Below, piece by piece: positions 34,803 through 43,905 of a DNA stretch of 64,000 nt. Origin of the DNA: Acidimicrobiaceae bacterium (lineage in GTDB: Bacteria > Actinomycetota > Acidimicrobiia > Acidimicrobiales > UBA8190). The stretch spans positions 105,226 through 169,225 of the forward strand of contig PLXQ01000054.1 in the NCBI GenBank assembly GCA_003151475.1. Reading direction: 5' to 3'. Numbering within the stretch: position 1 is the first letter of the stretch; every line of letters starts with the position of its first letter. The notes below the pieces were generated by a model. The model did not search any database, was not told the DNA's origin, and was given only the letters and a program-made list of their open reading frames with translations. The position numbers and the translations under genes are program-made.

Positions 34803-35303
34803 ATGAGCGTCCGGACCGTCCTCACGCTGCCGCATCCTGTTCTGATGGCCACGGCGGCGCCCGTCGGGTCCATCGACGAGGCCGCCCGTGTCCTGGCCCA
34901 GGATCTCGTCGATACCATGCGCGCCTCACCGGCGTGTGTCGGGATCGCCGCGCCCCAGATCGGAGTATCGCGACGCGCCTTCGTGGTCGATGTCACCGGC
35001 CACCGCAAGGCGGTGTCGTGTCACGGGACGTTCGTCCTCTTCGACCCCGTGATCGTCTCCGCCGAAGCTCCGCAACCGGCGCGTGAAGGATGCATGAGCG
35101 TGCCCGACCTCACCGGCGATGTGGCCCGGGCCACCCGGGTGACGGTGACGGGCATGGACGTCGACGGCGGCCAGCGGACCCTGAGCGTCGACGCTTTCGA
35201 GGCGCGGGCCGTGCTCCACGAGATCGACCACCTCGACGGCCTGGTCTTTCTCGACCGGGTCGTCGGGCCGCACGCTGTGTTCGCGCGCAAGACCTACCGG
35301 TAG
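34803..35303 (+). CDS. def: Peptide deformylase
   Basis: A 166-residue peptide deformylase that removes the formyl group from nascent proteins. Motif 1 is VGIAAPQ (46-52), motif 2 EGCMS (95-99, metal ligand Cys97) and motif 3 HEIDH (139-143). All catalytic residues are present. In motif 1 the glycine-leucine of GxGLAAxQ appears as Gly-Ile. ATG 34803 is chosen by homology. It is followed after 19 bases by the metallo-beta-lactamase-fold gene. Confidence 0.95.
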   Translation: MSVRTVLTLPHPVLMATAAPVGSIDEAARVLAQDLVDTMRASPACVGIAAPQIGVSRRAFVVDVTGHRKAVSCHGTFVLFDPVIVSAEAPQPAREGCMSVPDLTGDVARATRVTVTGMDVDGGQRTLSVDAFEARAVLHEIDHLDGLVFLDRVVGPHAVFARKTYR

Positions 35304-35322
35304 AGGATCTACCATCGGGACC

Positions 35323-36042
35323 ATGCCCGAAGACGATCGTCTTTACTTCCGCCAGCTTCTGTCGGGTCGCGACTTCGCCGTCGGTGACCCCGTGGCCGGC
35401 CAGATGGTGAATTTCTCGTACCTCATCGGGGACCGAAGCACCGGCGAGGCGGTGATGGTCGACCCCGCCTATGACATCGGCGGTCTGCTCGATCTGTTGG
35501 CGGCCGATTCCATGCGCTGCGTCGGCGTGCTGGCCAGTCACTTCCACGCCGATCACGTGGGCGGCGACCTCATGGGTTACCCCATCGAGGGCATCACGAC
35601 CTTGCTCGAGCAGGTGCAGGTGCCCATCCACGTGAACCGGGCCGAAAGTCCCTGGGTGATGCGCTCCACGGGCATCGGGGAGAAGGATCTCGTCCAGCAC
35701 GACAGCGCCGATGTGGTTACCGTCGGCGGCGTCGACATCGAGCTCGTCCACACGCCGGGACACACCCCGGGGAGCCAATGCTTCTCTGTCGACGGACGGC
35801 TGGTGTCGGGCGACACCTTGTTCCTCGACGGCTGTGGACGGACAGATCTTCCCGGCGGAGACCCGGAGCAGATGTACGAGTCGCTCATCAATCGTCTGGC
35901 CCGCTTCGGCGACGAGACGGTGCTGTACCCCGGTCACCTGTACTCGCCCGAGCCGTCGGCCGGCCTCGGCGACATCCGGCAGAACAACTACGTCTTCCGC
36001 CTGCGGACGCCCGAGCAGTGGATGACGATGTTCGGCGCCTGA
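35323..36042 (+). CDS. Metallo-beta-lactamase-fold hydrolase (glyoxalase II/ETHE1-like)
   Basis: A 239-residue MBL-fold enzyme with the metal motif SHFHADHVGG, HTPGHTPGSQCF, VSGDTLFLDGCGRTDLPGGD and a final YPGHLY. The GCGRTD segment resembles persulfide dioxygenase (ETHE1) and YcbL-type glyoxalase II. Either thioester hydrolysis or persulfide oxidation is possible; a rhodanese partner that would favour the latter is not nearby. It is close behind the deformylase gene and likely co-transcribed. Confidence 0.88.
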   Translation: MPEDDRLYFRQLLSGRDFAVGDPVAGQMVNFSYLIGDRSTGEAVMVDPAYDIGGLLDLLAADSMRCVGVLASHFHADHVGGDLMGYPIEGITTLLEQVQVPIHVNRAESPWVMRSTGIGEKDLVQHDSADVVTVGGVDIELVHTPGHTPGSQCFSVDGRLVSGDTLFLDGCGRTDLPGGDPEQMYESLINRLARFGDETVLYPGHLYSPEPSAGLGDIRQNNYVFRLRTPEQWMTMFGA

Positions 36043-36070
36043 ACGCACGGGCGCCGGCGATCTCTTGCTG

Positions 36071-36229
36071 CTATTCCTGGCGGAAGCGTCGGTAGGGATC
36101 GATCAGCTCCTCCTTGACCTCGGGATCGAGGGTCTCGGATTCGACGTGACCGACGGTGGCGATGGTGATCCGGATCTGCTCCAAATAGCGGCGGCAATTG
36201 GGGCGGCACCGGTAGTCTCGGGCGGTCAT
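36071..36229 (-). CDS. Very small protein, divergent start overlap
   Basis: A 52-residue frame reading MTARDYRCRPNCRRYLEQIR followed by a charged tail ending in YRRFRQE. The composition looks protein-like, with two cysteines spaced C-x3-C and a helix-prone acidic C-terminus. Its ATG shares two bases with the ATG of the divergent reductase gene (CATG at 36227-36230), which is rare and argues for caution. I do not recognise it. Confidence 0.35.
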   Translation of the reverse strand: MTARDYRCRPNCRRYLEQIRITIATVGHVESETLDPEVKEELIDPYRRFRQE

Positions 36230-37454
36230 GGTGTTCGACGCACACTCGACCGTTGCCGTGGTTGGCGCCTCCCTGGCCGGGTTGCGCGCCGCCGAGACGC
36301 TGCGCGCCGAGGGGTACGACGGTCGGATCGTCCTCATCGGGGCCGAATCCCACCAGCCCTACGACCGGCCCCCGCTGTCCAAGCAGCTCCTGGCGGGCAC
36401 GTGGGGACTCGACCGCGTTCGCCTGCGCGACCCGCAGAAGATCGACGCTCTGGGCCTCGAGCTCCGGCTCGGCCACGCCGCGATCGCTCTCGATGTGGCC
36501 GGGCACCGCCTCGAGCTCGACGATGGGGACCGGTTGGAATTCGACGGTGCCGTGGTGAGCACCGGAGCCCATGCCCGCACGCTGCCCGACACGTCGCACA
36601 TCCTGGGCGTCCACACGCTGCGAACCCTGGAGGACTGTTTCGCCCTGGGCGCCGTCGTCGGCCCGGAGACGAAGATGGCCGTCGTGGGGGCCGGATTCAT
36701 CGGTTCCGAGGTGGCCGCCACCTGTCGGGGCCTCGGTGCGCAGGTCACGGTGATCGAAGCCCTTCCCGTGCCGTTGGCCCGTGTCCTCGGCGACCGGTTG
36801 GGTGCCGCCTGCGCCGCCCTGCACACCGATCACGGGGTGGAGGTCCGTGCCGGCATCGGTGTGGCCCGGCTCGTGACCGCGGATACGGTCGACGGTGAAA
36901 GGGTGACCGGCGTGGGACTGATCGACGGATCGGCGATCCCGGCCGACGTCGTGGTCATCGGCATCGGTGTCAGCCCCACCACCGACTGGTTGACCGGCTC
37001 CGGTCTCGACATCGACAACGGGGTGCGGGCCGACGCCACGCTGCACGCGGCGGACGACGTGGTGGTGGCGGGCGACCTGGCCCGTTGGTTCGACGAGAGA
37101 ATCGGCACCGAGATCAGGATCGAGCACTGGACGAATGCCGCCGAGCAGGGTGTCGCCGCGGCGCGTAGCCTGCTCGCCGGGCGCCACGACGCTGCTTCTT
37201 ATTCGTCTGTTCCCTACTTCTGGTCCGACCAGTACGACACCAAGATCCAGGTGATCGGCCATCCCCGTCCCGACGACGAGATCATCGTGGTCGACGGGTC
37301 GCTCGAGGAACGGCGGTTCGTCGCCCTCTACGGGCGAAAAGGTGCGCTCAGCGCCGCCGTGGCGTTCAGTCGACCCCGCCAGCTCATGGGTTTCCGTCCC
37401 CTGCTCGAGGCGGGGGCGAGTCTCGACGAGGCACGGGCACTGCTGCCGGCCTGA
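36228..37454 (+). CDS. FAD-dependent ferredoxin/rubredoxin reductase family protein
   Basis: A 408-residue pyridine nucleotide-disulfide-type reductase of the ferredoxin reductase (putidaredoxin reductase-like) group: an FAD fold VVGASLAGLRAAETLR, an NAD fold MAVVGAGFIGSEVAATCRGLG, the DDVVVAGDLARWF block and a C-terminal reductase domain with FWSDQYDTKIQVIG. It passes electrons from NAD(P)H to a ferredoxin feeding a P450 or ring-hydroxylating enzyme; neither is in the window. Its 3' end overlaps tgpA-like DNA by 71 bases convergently. Confidence 0.92.
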   Translation: MVFDAHSTVAVVGASLAGLRAAETLRAEGYDGRIVLIGAESHQPYDRPPLSKQLLAGTWGLDRVRLRDPQKIDALGLELRLGHAAIALDVAGHRLELDDGDRLEFDGAVVSTGAHARTLPDTSHILGVHTLRTLEDCFALGAVVGPETKMAVVGAGFIGSEVAATCRGLGAQVTVIEALPVPLARVLGDRLGAACAALHTDHGVEVRAGIGVARLVTADTVDGERVTGVGLIDGSAIPADVVVIGIGVSPTTDWLTGSGLDIDNGVRADATLHAADDVVVAGDLARWFDERIGTEIRIEHWTNAAEQGVAAARSLLAGRHDAASYSSVPYFWSDQYDTKIQVIGHPRPDDEIIVVDGSLEERRFVALYGRKGALSAAVAFSRPRQLMGFRPLLEAGASLDEARALLPA

Positions 37455-39534
37455 CGCCGGGGTCCACCGTGGCCATCTCCGGCCGGCGCCGATGCAGGCG
37501 GCTGCGACTGGCGAGCTCGGCCTCCCGACGCTCTTCGGCCGATGGTTCGTGGTGGCCGTAGGCGCTGGCCTCGATCAACCAGGCCACCGACGCCCACGTT
37601 CCCGAGGCGTCGCCGGCTATGGCATCGAGGACCGAGGCGTACTCGCTCAACGTCTCGCCTGTTTCTCTCGGCCGTCCGGCGCGCCGTCCGGTGCGCTCCA
37701 TGCGACGGGCCACGGCGATGGCCCATGTCGCCGGACGCCGCCGGCGCCACGAGAACACCAATGCCGTCGCGGCGGCGAGGAAGAGCACCACGCCGAGAGG
37801 GATGAGGGGCAGTGCCTTCAAGGCGCGACCGGCGTCGTGGAAGAGCGTGGCACCGGGGGATGGGTTGGCCAGCGGCACGACCGCCGTGGGGTCGAAGCTC
37901 TGCCATCCGTAGTGGGCGAACCACACCTGGACCCAGGCGTGGGCGTCCTTGTTCTGCACCTCGTACAGGTCCGTGATCGGGTTGTAGGAGCCGGGCACGT
38001 AGCCGACCGCTTCACGCGCCGGGATGTCGATCGATCGGAGCATGACGGCCATGGCGGTGGAGATCTGCTCGCAGAACCCCGTGCGGTTGCCGAAGAGGAA
38101 CTCGTCGACGGTGTCGGCGCCGGGGGCCAGGGGAGGGATGTCGGTCGAGTAGTGGGTGTGGGCACCGATCCACGAGATGAGTGCCTGTACTTTTGCGTCG
38201 GTCGTCGTCTTCTTGGCCGTGATCTTCTCGGCCAGAGCCTTGACCCGGCCATAGGGCTTCGGCAGTTGCAGATCGACCTTCAGCTCCCGCGCCTGGGACG
38301 ATGACTCGGTCGACGCCGGCGTGCCCGTGACGGCGCGGAGTTCGTCCGCGGTGGCCGTGTTCACCTGCGACCGCACGGTGTAGATGGCCCCGGGGCCGAG
38401 GGCGATGGGCGACACGATGGTGTCGTTGCCCGAGACGTAGATGTTGCGCGCCGGGAACCAGACGTCAACGGCGTTGTCGGCGTGGAATATCAGGTTGGGA
38501 CTGGACTGCGCCATGTAGAAAGTCTGGAGGTCACTCTGGCCGGCCACGGGGCTGGCCACCACCGGGGTGTCGACGGTCGGGGGCACAACGAAGGGGGAGC
38601 CCGAGAAGAGGGGGGTGGGGACGTTCTTGGTCGGTACCTTCCAGCTCACTCCGTCCCAGGTGTTGAAGGTCTCGCCGATCCAATACGAGGGACGCTGGGC
38701 CCGGACCCGCATCACGACGGTGTTCCCCGGTGCGCCCCGTAGGGCGGTGTCCAGGTGGGTGGCGAAGCCGAGGAACCCGCCCACCCGGGTCGCGTCCGCC
38801 GGGCTGCCGGCCCGGGCCGGTTCGGTGGCGCGGCCGCTGTCGCCGGTCAGGCCACCGGCGCCGGGGAGGCCCACGCCACCGGCGGCGTTGGCCGGGAAGT
38901 CGATCCGGCCCGCCACATGGGGGGCGGGGAGAACGGTGAGGACGCCGACACTCAGAACGGAGACGGCCACCACGGTGCCGACGACACCCCGGCCGCGCAG
39001 ACGACCACCTTCACTGGCCGATCCCCACATGCCGACCAGTCCCCACAGGCCGAAGGCGATCCAGGCCAACGCGTACACCCCGAAACCGAGGTCAACGGCC
39101 TGGGCGCCGGCCACGGCCATGAGGCTGGCGGAACCGGCCAAGGAGAAGGCGAGGTCGCGTCGGGCGGGGACGTCGAAGGCGTGCGCCACCTGGATCCAGA
39201 CGAAGAGCATGGCCAGCGGGTTCTCGACGGTGCTGACGTCGTAGAAGGCCTGTCCGGTGAGTTGGCGGAAGAACCAGACGAAGGCGGCCACCGCGGCGAG
39301 GGCCAGCAGCGGCTTCAGCCACCCGAGTGGTTTGGCCCGCGTGCGGTACGAGACGTACATGCCCGTGATCACGAGCACGATCGAGGTCAGCGCCACCGCC
39401 CACGACAGCTCGCCCTCGGCCCGGCAGCCGGAGATGCCGGTGACTACGGCGCCGGCACAGGCGATGCGCAGCCCCGCTGAATTCTCGGGCGGTCCGGGCC
39501 GGTTGGCCCGCTTGACCATGTCGATCAGGGTCAC
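37384..39534 (-). CDS. TgpA-like membrane transglutaminase
   Basis: A 716-residue protein with about six N-terminal membrane helices (DUF3488), a long exported transglutaminase-core domain carrying the Cys-His-Asp triad (FCEQ, DAHAWV, SFDPT), a further membrane helix and a cytoplasmic DUF4129-type tail. TgpA-like proteins occur with MoxR and DUF58 partners and act on periplasmic or surface proteins. The GTG overlaps the DUF58 stop (GTGA). The 3' end overlaps the convergent reductase gene. Confidence 0.9.
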   Translation of the reverse strand: MTLIDMVKRANRPGPPENSAGLRIACAGAVVTGISGCRAEGELSWAVALTSIVLVITGMYVSYRTRAKPLGWLKPLLALAAVAAFVWFFRQLTGQAFYDVSTVENPLAMLFVWIQVAHAFDVPARRDLAFSLAGSASLMAVAGAQAVDLGFGVYALAWIAFGLWGLVGMWGSASEGGRLRGRGVVGTVVAVSVLSVGVLTVLPAPHVAGRIDFPANAAGGVGLPGAGGLTGDSGRATEPARAGSPADATRVGGFLGFATHLDTALRGAPGNTVVMRVRAQRPSYWIGETFNTWDGVSWKVPTKNVPTPLFSGSPFVVPPTVDTPVVASPVAGQSDLQTFYMAQSSPNLIFHADNAVDVWFPARNIYVSGNDTIVSPIALGPGAIYTVRSQVNTATADELRAVTGTPASTESSSQARELKVDLQLPKPYGRVKALAEKITAKKTTTDAKVQALISWIGAHTHYSTDIPPLAPGADTVDEFLFGNRTGFCEQISTAMAVMLRSIDIPAREAVGYVPGSYNPITDLYEVQNKDAHAWVQVWFAHYGWQSFDPTAVVPLANPSPGATLFHDAGRALKALPLIPLGVVLFLAAATALVFSWRRRRPATWAIAVARRMERTGRRAGRPRETGETLSEYASVLDAIAGDASGTWASVAWLIEASAYGHHEPSAEERREAELASRSRLHRRRPEMATVDPGVRPAAVPVPRRDSPPPRAGDGNP

Positions 39535-40523
39535 AACCGGTCCCCGCTGTGGAGGTCGCCCATGGTCACGATGATGCCGGTGGCGACGTCGGGCATCGCC
39601 GGTCCGACGGCGCGGGCCAGGCGGCGACCGGCCGAACGGCGGTCGGTCACGGCCGCCGTGCGGCGACCGTTCTCTTCGGTGGTGGTGAGAATTACCGCCA
39701 TGCCGCGGTCGAAGAGAGCGACGAGTGTGCCGAAGGCCTCTTCGGCCACGGACTCCGCCGCGCCTTCGTCCGACGGCAGCACCACCACCACGACGACAGG
39801 CTCGGCTGTGGGCCCCTCCATCTCGCGGACCATCAACTCACCGCTGTGGGCGGTGGCCGGCCAGTGCACCCACCGCCTGCTGTCGCCCGGTCGGTACGGT
39901 CGCACGCCCCGGGGTTCGCCGATGTCGCGGGCCGATCTCTGCGAGCTGTCTCCCGACCGGTCGTCGTCTTGGCGGGGCAGCACCACGGATCGTCCCAACT
40001 TCGGACCGATGTGCAACTCGGAGGGAAGCTCGAGGCGCAGACGGCGTGTCCACCACAACAACCCGAACGGTGCGGCGGAGGCGACCTCGACGTTCACGGC
40101 CGAGACCACGCCGCGCCGGCGCGCTACGAGCGTGAGGACGTCGCCTTCGACCGGTGGCGACCGGCGGGCCGGGCCCACGAAGGTTTCCGGGCCCGGCGGG
40201 TGGACGGGGGTCACCCGGACCCTGGACGTGCTCTCGATGCGCAGGTCGACGGGGAGGCCGGCGGTGGCGTCGGTGGGGACGGCCGTGATCCGCAGGCGCG
40301 CCCGGGACAAGATGACACCGGGCCCGAGGATCCCGAGCAAAAGGGTGCCGGCCAGGCCGTCGCCCAGCGCCTGGACCCAGCCGGCGCCGCTGTTGTGGGC
40401 CACGACCCCCCACCCGAGTAGGACGAAGAAAGCGCTGGCGATGGGGATGAGCGGACGGACGGGGCGGACGAAGCTCCCGGCGGATCGCCGCCGGTCACGG
40501 GGCCGCTCGGCCGCCGCCGTCAC
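39531..40523 (-). CDS. DUF58 family protein
   Basis: A 330-residue protein with two N-terminal membrane helices, a beta-rich region and the DUF58 block GEPRGVRPYRPGDSRRWVHWPATAHSGELMVREME, which leads into a vWA-like C-terminus. DUF58 proteins partner with MoxR ATPases as membrane-protein maturation modules. GTG 40523 overlaps the MoxR stop as GTGA and fixes the start. A long upstream in-frame extension lies inside the MoxR gene and is rejected. Confidence 0.9.
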   Translation of the reverse strand: MTAAAERPRDRRRSAGSFVRPVRPLIPIASAFFVLLGWGVVAHNSGAGWVQALGDGLAGTLLLGILGPGVILSRARLRITAVPTDATAGLPVDLRIESTSRVRVTPVHPPGPETFVGPARRSPPVEGDVLTLVARRRGVVSAVNVEVASAAPFGLLWWTRRLRLELPSELHIGPKLGRSVVLPRQDDDRSGDSSQRSARDIGEPRGVRPYRPGDSRRWVHWPATAHSGELMVREMEGPTAEPVVVVVVLPSDEGAAESVAEEAFGTLVALFDRGMAVILTTTEENGRRTAAVTDRRSAGRRLARAVGPAMPDVATGIIVTMGDLHSGDRL

Positions 40524-41626
40524 GGACGGGGGGCGGGTGTCGATTCGAGGAGTGCCCGCACGACGGCGACGCCGCGCTCGACCCCTTCGTCGGTCATGAG
40601 CCGGTGGGCCAGGCACGCGGTGGCCACCGCTTTCACGTCGTCGGGGGTGACATAGGAGCGGGCCGACAAGATGGCGTGGGCCTGGGCCGAGCGGATGAGC
40701 CAGATGGCGGCGCGGGGGCTGGCCCCGAGGCGCACCCCGGCGGCGCTGCGGCTGGCGCGGCACAAGGTGACGGCGTACTCGGCGATGGCGGGCGTCACCT
40801 CCACCGTCTCGGTGGCGCGCTGGGCGTCGAGCCACCCCGCCGCCGTGCACACGGGACCGAGCTCGCTCAGGGCGAACTTGCCTCCGTGGTGGAGAACGAG
40901 TCGGGCCTCGGTCTCGGCATCGGGGTAGCCGATAGCCGTGGCCAGGGCGAAGCGGTCGAGCTGGCTCTCGACCAGGGGATAGGTCCCGAGCTGCGAGAGC
41001 GGGTTCTGGGTGGCGATGACCAGGTGGGGGTGGGGCAGGGGATAGGACTCGCCGTCCACGCTCACCTGCTGCTCCTCCATTGTCTCGAGCAGCGCCGCCT
41101 GGGTGCGCGGCGGAGTGCGGTTGAGCTCGTCGACGAGCACGACGTGGGCGAAGACGGGCCCGGGCCGAAACTCCCACGTCCCTGCATCGGGCGAGAAGAC
41201 CGAGACGCCGGTGACGTCGGAAGGCAGAAGATCGGGGTGGCCCTGCACTCGCGACAGGTCGGTGCCGAGCGACAACGCCAGCGCCCGGGCGAGGACCGTC
41301 TTTCCCACTCCGGGAACGTCCTCGATGAGCAGGTGGCCCCCCGACAGCGCGGCGATGGCCGCCGCCGTCAGCGCTCCGGGCGTGCCGAGCAGGACGTGGC
41401 TGAGATTGGCGACGAGGGCGCGGCCGAGGGCGATGGCCCCGTCGATGTCCGATGCCGTACCGATGTCGGCGCCCGGGCGGTCTCCGGACCCGTTGACGGT
41501 GACGTCGGCGCCGCCGGTGGCCGTGGGGGCGGGCGCCGCCGTGGCCAGCGGTGTCGTGGTCTCGTCGGCCACTGTCCCCCCCAGGTTCGGGGTCCCCCCC
41601 TGCTCACCGGTCCGGGTGGGTTCCAT
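40520..41626 (-). CDS. MoxR-family AAA ATPase
   Basis: A 368-residue AAA_3 ATPase. After a low-complexity Thr/Ala/Gly-rich N-terminus of about 60 residues comes Walker A EDVPGVGKT, Walker B VVLVDELNRTPPRTQ, sensor 1 VIATQNPLSQLGTYPL and a lid domain with SPRAAIWLI. MoxR proteins act as chaperones for vWA/DUF58 partners. The start is ATG 41626 with GGGGGTG upstream (GTG 41635 is possible). It is the first gene of MoxR-DUF58-TgpA, all coupled by 4-base overlaps. Confidence 0.93.
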   Translation of the reverse strand: MEPTRTGEQGGTPNLGGTVADETTTPLATAAPAPTATGGADVTVNGSGDRPGADIGTASDIDGAIALGRALVANLSHVLLGTPGALTAAAIAALSGGHLLIEDVPGVGKTVLARALALSLGTDLSRVQGHPDLLPSDVTGVSVFSPDAGTWEFRPGPVFAHVVLVDELNRTPPRTQAALLETMEEQQVSVDGESYPLPHPHLVIATQNPLSQLGTYPLVESQLDRFALATAIGYPDAETEARLVLHHGGKFALSELGPVCTAAGWLDAQRATETVEVTPAIAEYAVTLCRASRSAAGVRLGASPRAAIWLIRSAQAHAILSARSYVTPDDVKAVATACLAHRLMTDEGVERGVAVVRALLESTPAPRP

Positions 41627-41751
41627 CACCCCCACGTTATCGGCAGCCTTCGGGGGGAACTGTACGGCGGCGAAGACGACGTGACCACCTATGACCAGGT
41701 ATGACGTGCCCGAATGCGGCTCTGAGTAGCGTCTCGCCCGGGGGTGATGCC

Positions 41752-42882
41752 GTGACCGAGGGGGTCGGTTCCGCCGATGAAGTGAGCGAGACGCCGGTGG
41801 CGGCCGGCGTGTGGCGCCCCGAGCAGGTCACCGCCGCATGGCTGACGGAGGTCCTGCGTCATGGCGGGGTTCTCGACGCCGGCGGCGTGGTGGATTTCGA
41901 CTCGGAAACCGTCGGCACCGGGCAGATGGCCGACAGTGTGCGGTTTCACCTGCACTACGACGTCGAAGCTCCCGAGGCTCCGGCGACCGTGGTGGGGAAA
42001 TTCACCGCCGCCGACGTGACCAGTCGGTCCACGGGCATCGCCATGAGGACCTCGGAGGTCGAGGTGCGCTTCTACCAGGAGGTGGCGCAGACGGTGGGGG
42101 TACGGACGCCGCACTGCTATCACGGCGACGTCGACCCGGCCACGGCCGAGTTCGTCCTCATCCTCGAAGACCTCGCTCCCGCCTGCCCCGGTGACCAGGT
42201 GGCGGGGTGCGGGATCGACCAGGCGGCGTTGGCCCTCACGGAACTGGCCGCCCTGCACGCCCCGCGGTGGGGTGATCCCGCCCTCGAGAGGCTCGAGTGG
42301 CTCAACCGGCGGAGCGAGGAGAGCAACGTGGCGGGCACGATGCTCTTCCCCGTCTTGTTCGACGGTTTCGCCGCCCGCTACGGCGAGGTTCTCGACGACG
42401 CCGTCCTCGACGTCGGTCGATGCCTGATGCCGCACATCGGTGGGTATCTGCATCGTCAGCCGGAACCATGGACGGTGCAACACGCCGACTACCGCTTGGA
42501 CAACCTGATGTTCGGCACGAAAGACGGCGGTGCCCCTCTGTCGGTGGTCGACTGGCAGACGGTGGTGCTCGGACCGGGCGTGGCCGACGTGTCGTACTTT
42601 CTCGGTGCCGGACCGTCGGAGGATGACCGGCGTGACCACGAAGAACGGCTCGTGCGCGAGTACCACACCGCTCTCGTGGCCGGCGGGGTGTCCGGCTACT
42701 CCTTCGACGCCTGCTTCACCGACTACCGGCGCTACGCCTTCGCCGGCTATCTGATGGCGATCGGGGCATCGATGATGGTGGAGCGCACGGATCGGGGCGA
42801 CGACATGTTCCTGGCCATGGCCCGCCGGCACGCGGCGCAGATCATCGACCTCCGGTCCCATGAACTGCTGGACGCCGACTGA
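41752..42882 (+). CDS. APH/ecdysteroid-kinase-like phosphotransferase
   Basis: A 376-residue kinase-like protein of the aminoglycoside/choline/ecdysteroid kinase superfamily: the catalytic loop VQHADYRLDNLMF, the metal Asp in VVDWQTVVLGPG and an N-lobe with VVGKFTAAD and an LILEDLA hinge. Relatives in actinobacteria are predicted to phosphorylate lipid or steroid-like alcohols. The GTG at 41752 has GGGGGTGATG upstream; an earlier ATG at 41701 is less supported. It is followed 16 bases later by the CrtC/AttH-like gene. Confidence 0.85.
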   Translation: MTEGVGSADEVSETPVAAGVWRPEQVTAAWLTEVLRHGGVLDAGGVVDFDSETVGTGQMADSVRFHLHYDVEAPEAPATVVGKFTAADVTSRSTGIAMRTSEVEVRFYQEVAQTVGVRTPHCYHGDVDPATAEFVLILEDLAPACPGDQVAGCGIDQAALALTELAALHAPRWGDPALERLEWLNRRSEESNVAGTMLFPVLFDGFAARYGEVLDDAVLDVGRCLMPHIGGYLHRQPEPWTVQHADYRLDNLMFGTKDGGAPLSVVDWQTVVLGPGVADVSYFLGAGPSEDDRRDHEERLVREYHTALVAGGVSGYSFDACFTDYRRYAFAGYLMAIGASMMVERTDRGDDMFLAMARRHAAQIIDLRSHELLDAD

Positions 42883-42898
42883 CAGAAGGAGCTTTCCC

Positions 42899-43894
42899 TT
42901 GCCGTCTCTCACCACCAACGACGAGTACTTGGTCCACCAGATCCCCGAACCCCTTTCGGTGGTGGGGATCGAACATCAGTACTGGCGCGAGAGCTACTTC
43001 GTCGTCGCCCACGGACCCGAGGTCGACAGCGATGTGATCGTCATCGCCATGGCCACCTATCCGGCGCGCCACAGCCTCGACGCCCTGGTGCTCGGCCGTG
43101 TCGGTGGCGAGCTGATGGGCACCCACCACCAACGCGGGGCTGACGGTGATCCCCACACGTCGGTCGTGGGACCGGTGTCGGTGGTGATCGAGGAGCCCTT
43201 TCGCCGGGTCCACGTGGTCGTCGAGGCCACCGAGGGCTTCGAGGCCGACATGACATTCACGGCGCGAACCCAACCGTATGCCCTTCGCCGTGGTCGGCTC
43301 CTCGATGATGACGGCTCTCTGCTGTGGGACCAGAGTCACATGATCCAGTCAGGTACTTTCTCCGGGTCCTACCGCAAAGACGGCCGTCAGGCCTCGGTCG
43401 ACGGGTGGCTCGGTCAGCGCGACCACTCGTGGGGGGTACGTGACCATGGCCGGATCCCGTGCTGGACGTGGTTCGCCATCCAATTGCCCGACGGCATGTT
43501 CGGTGTCTGGTGCTGGGAGCTGGCCAACGGTGCCCGTATCTTCACCGACGGGTGCTGGGCGCCGTCTGACCGGAGCGATCCTGTGGCCGTGGTCGAGTTC
43601 CGCCACGATCTGCACTGGACCGACGACGGCGGTGGCGTCGTCGAGTACGGGACGGACGGTGCCGGGGTGACGGGGCTTTCGGGCACGGTGGTCTTCGGCC
43701 TGGAGGACGGCCGACAGGTCACGGTGCGCGGGTCGGGCCGGTGGTGTGCGCCTTACCGTCCCTTCTACGGCGGCGGCCAGCACCTCATGGCCGTCGAGAC
43801 CGACGACGGGCGCCGTGGCACCGCCATCTACGAGGTGACAGGGCGCCACCACCACCGCTTCTTCCCCGTGCCCGTCGTCCCCGGAGAGGTGTGA
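42899..43894 (+). CDS. CrtC/AttH-like protein of unknown function
   Basis: A 331-residue beta-rich protein. Its DGWLGQRDHSWGVRDHG segment and later Trp-rich strands (TWFAIQLPDGMFGVWCWEL) match a family related to hydroxyneurosporene synthase/AttH-like lipocalin-type enzymes. It lacks a signal peptide. The TTG at 42899 is chosen because AGAAGGAG lies 7 bases upstream. It may hydrate or bind a polyisoprenoid or lipid; the neighbouring phosphotransferase and WS/DGAT genes fit a lipid role. The exact function is unknown. Confidence 0.75.
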   Translation: MPSLTTNDEYLVHQIPEPLSVVGIEHQYWRESYFVVAHGPEVDSDVIVIAMATYPARHSLDALVLGRVGGELMGTHHQRGADGDPHTSVVGPVSVVIEEPFRRVHVVVEATEGFEADMTFTARTQPYALRRGRLLDDDGSLLWDQSHMIQSGTFSGSYRKDGRQASVDGWLGQRDHSWGVRDHGRIPCWTWFAIQLPDGMFGVWCWELANGARIFTDGCWAPSDRSDPVAVVEFRHDLHWTDDGGGVVEYGTDGAGVTGLSGTVVFGLEDGRQVTVRGSGRWCAPYRPFYGGGQHLMAVETDDGRRGTAIYEVTGRHHHRFFPVPVVPGEV

Positions 43895-43905
43895 CGAAGA
43901 GGGGC

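Noticed and set aside
39531..41177. Extension of the DUF58 gene upstream to 41177
   Set aside because: The extra 218 residues are arginine/proline-rich text inside the MoxR gene; the GTGA overlap at 40520-40523 gives a natural start.
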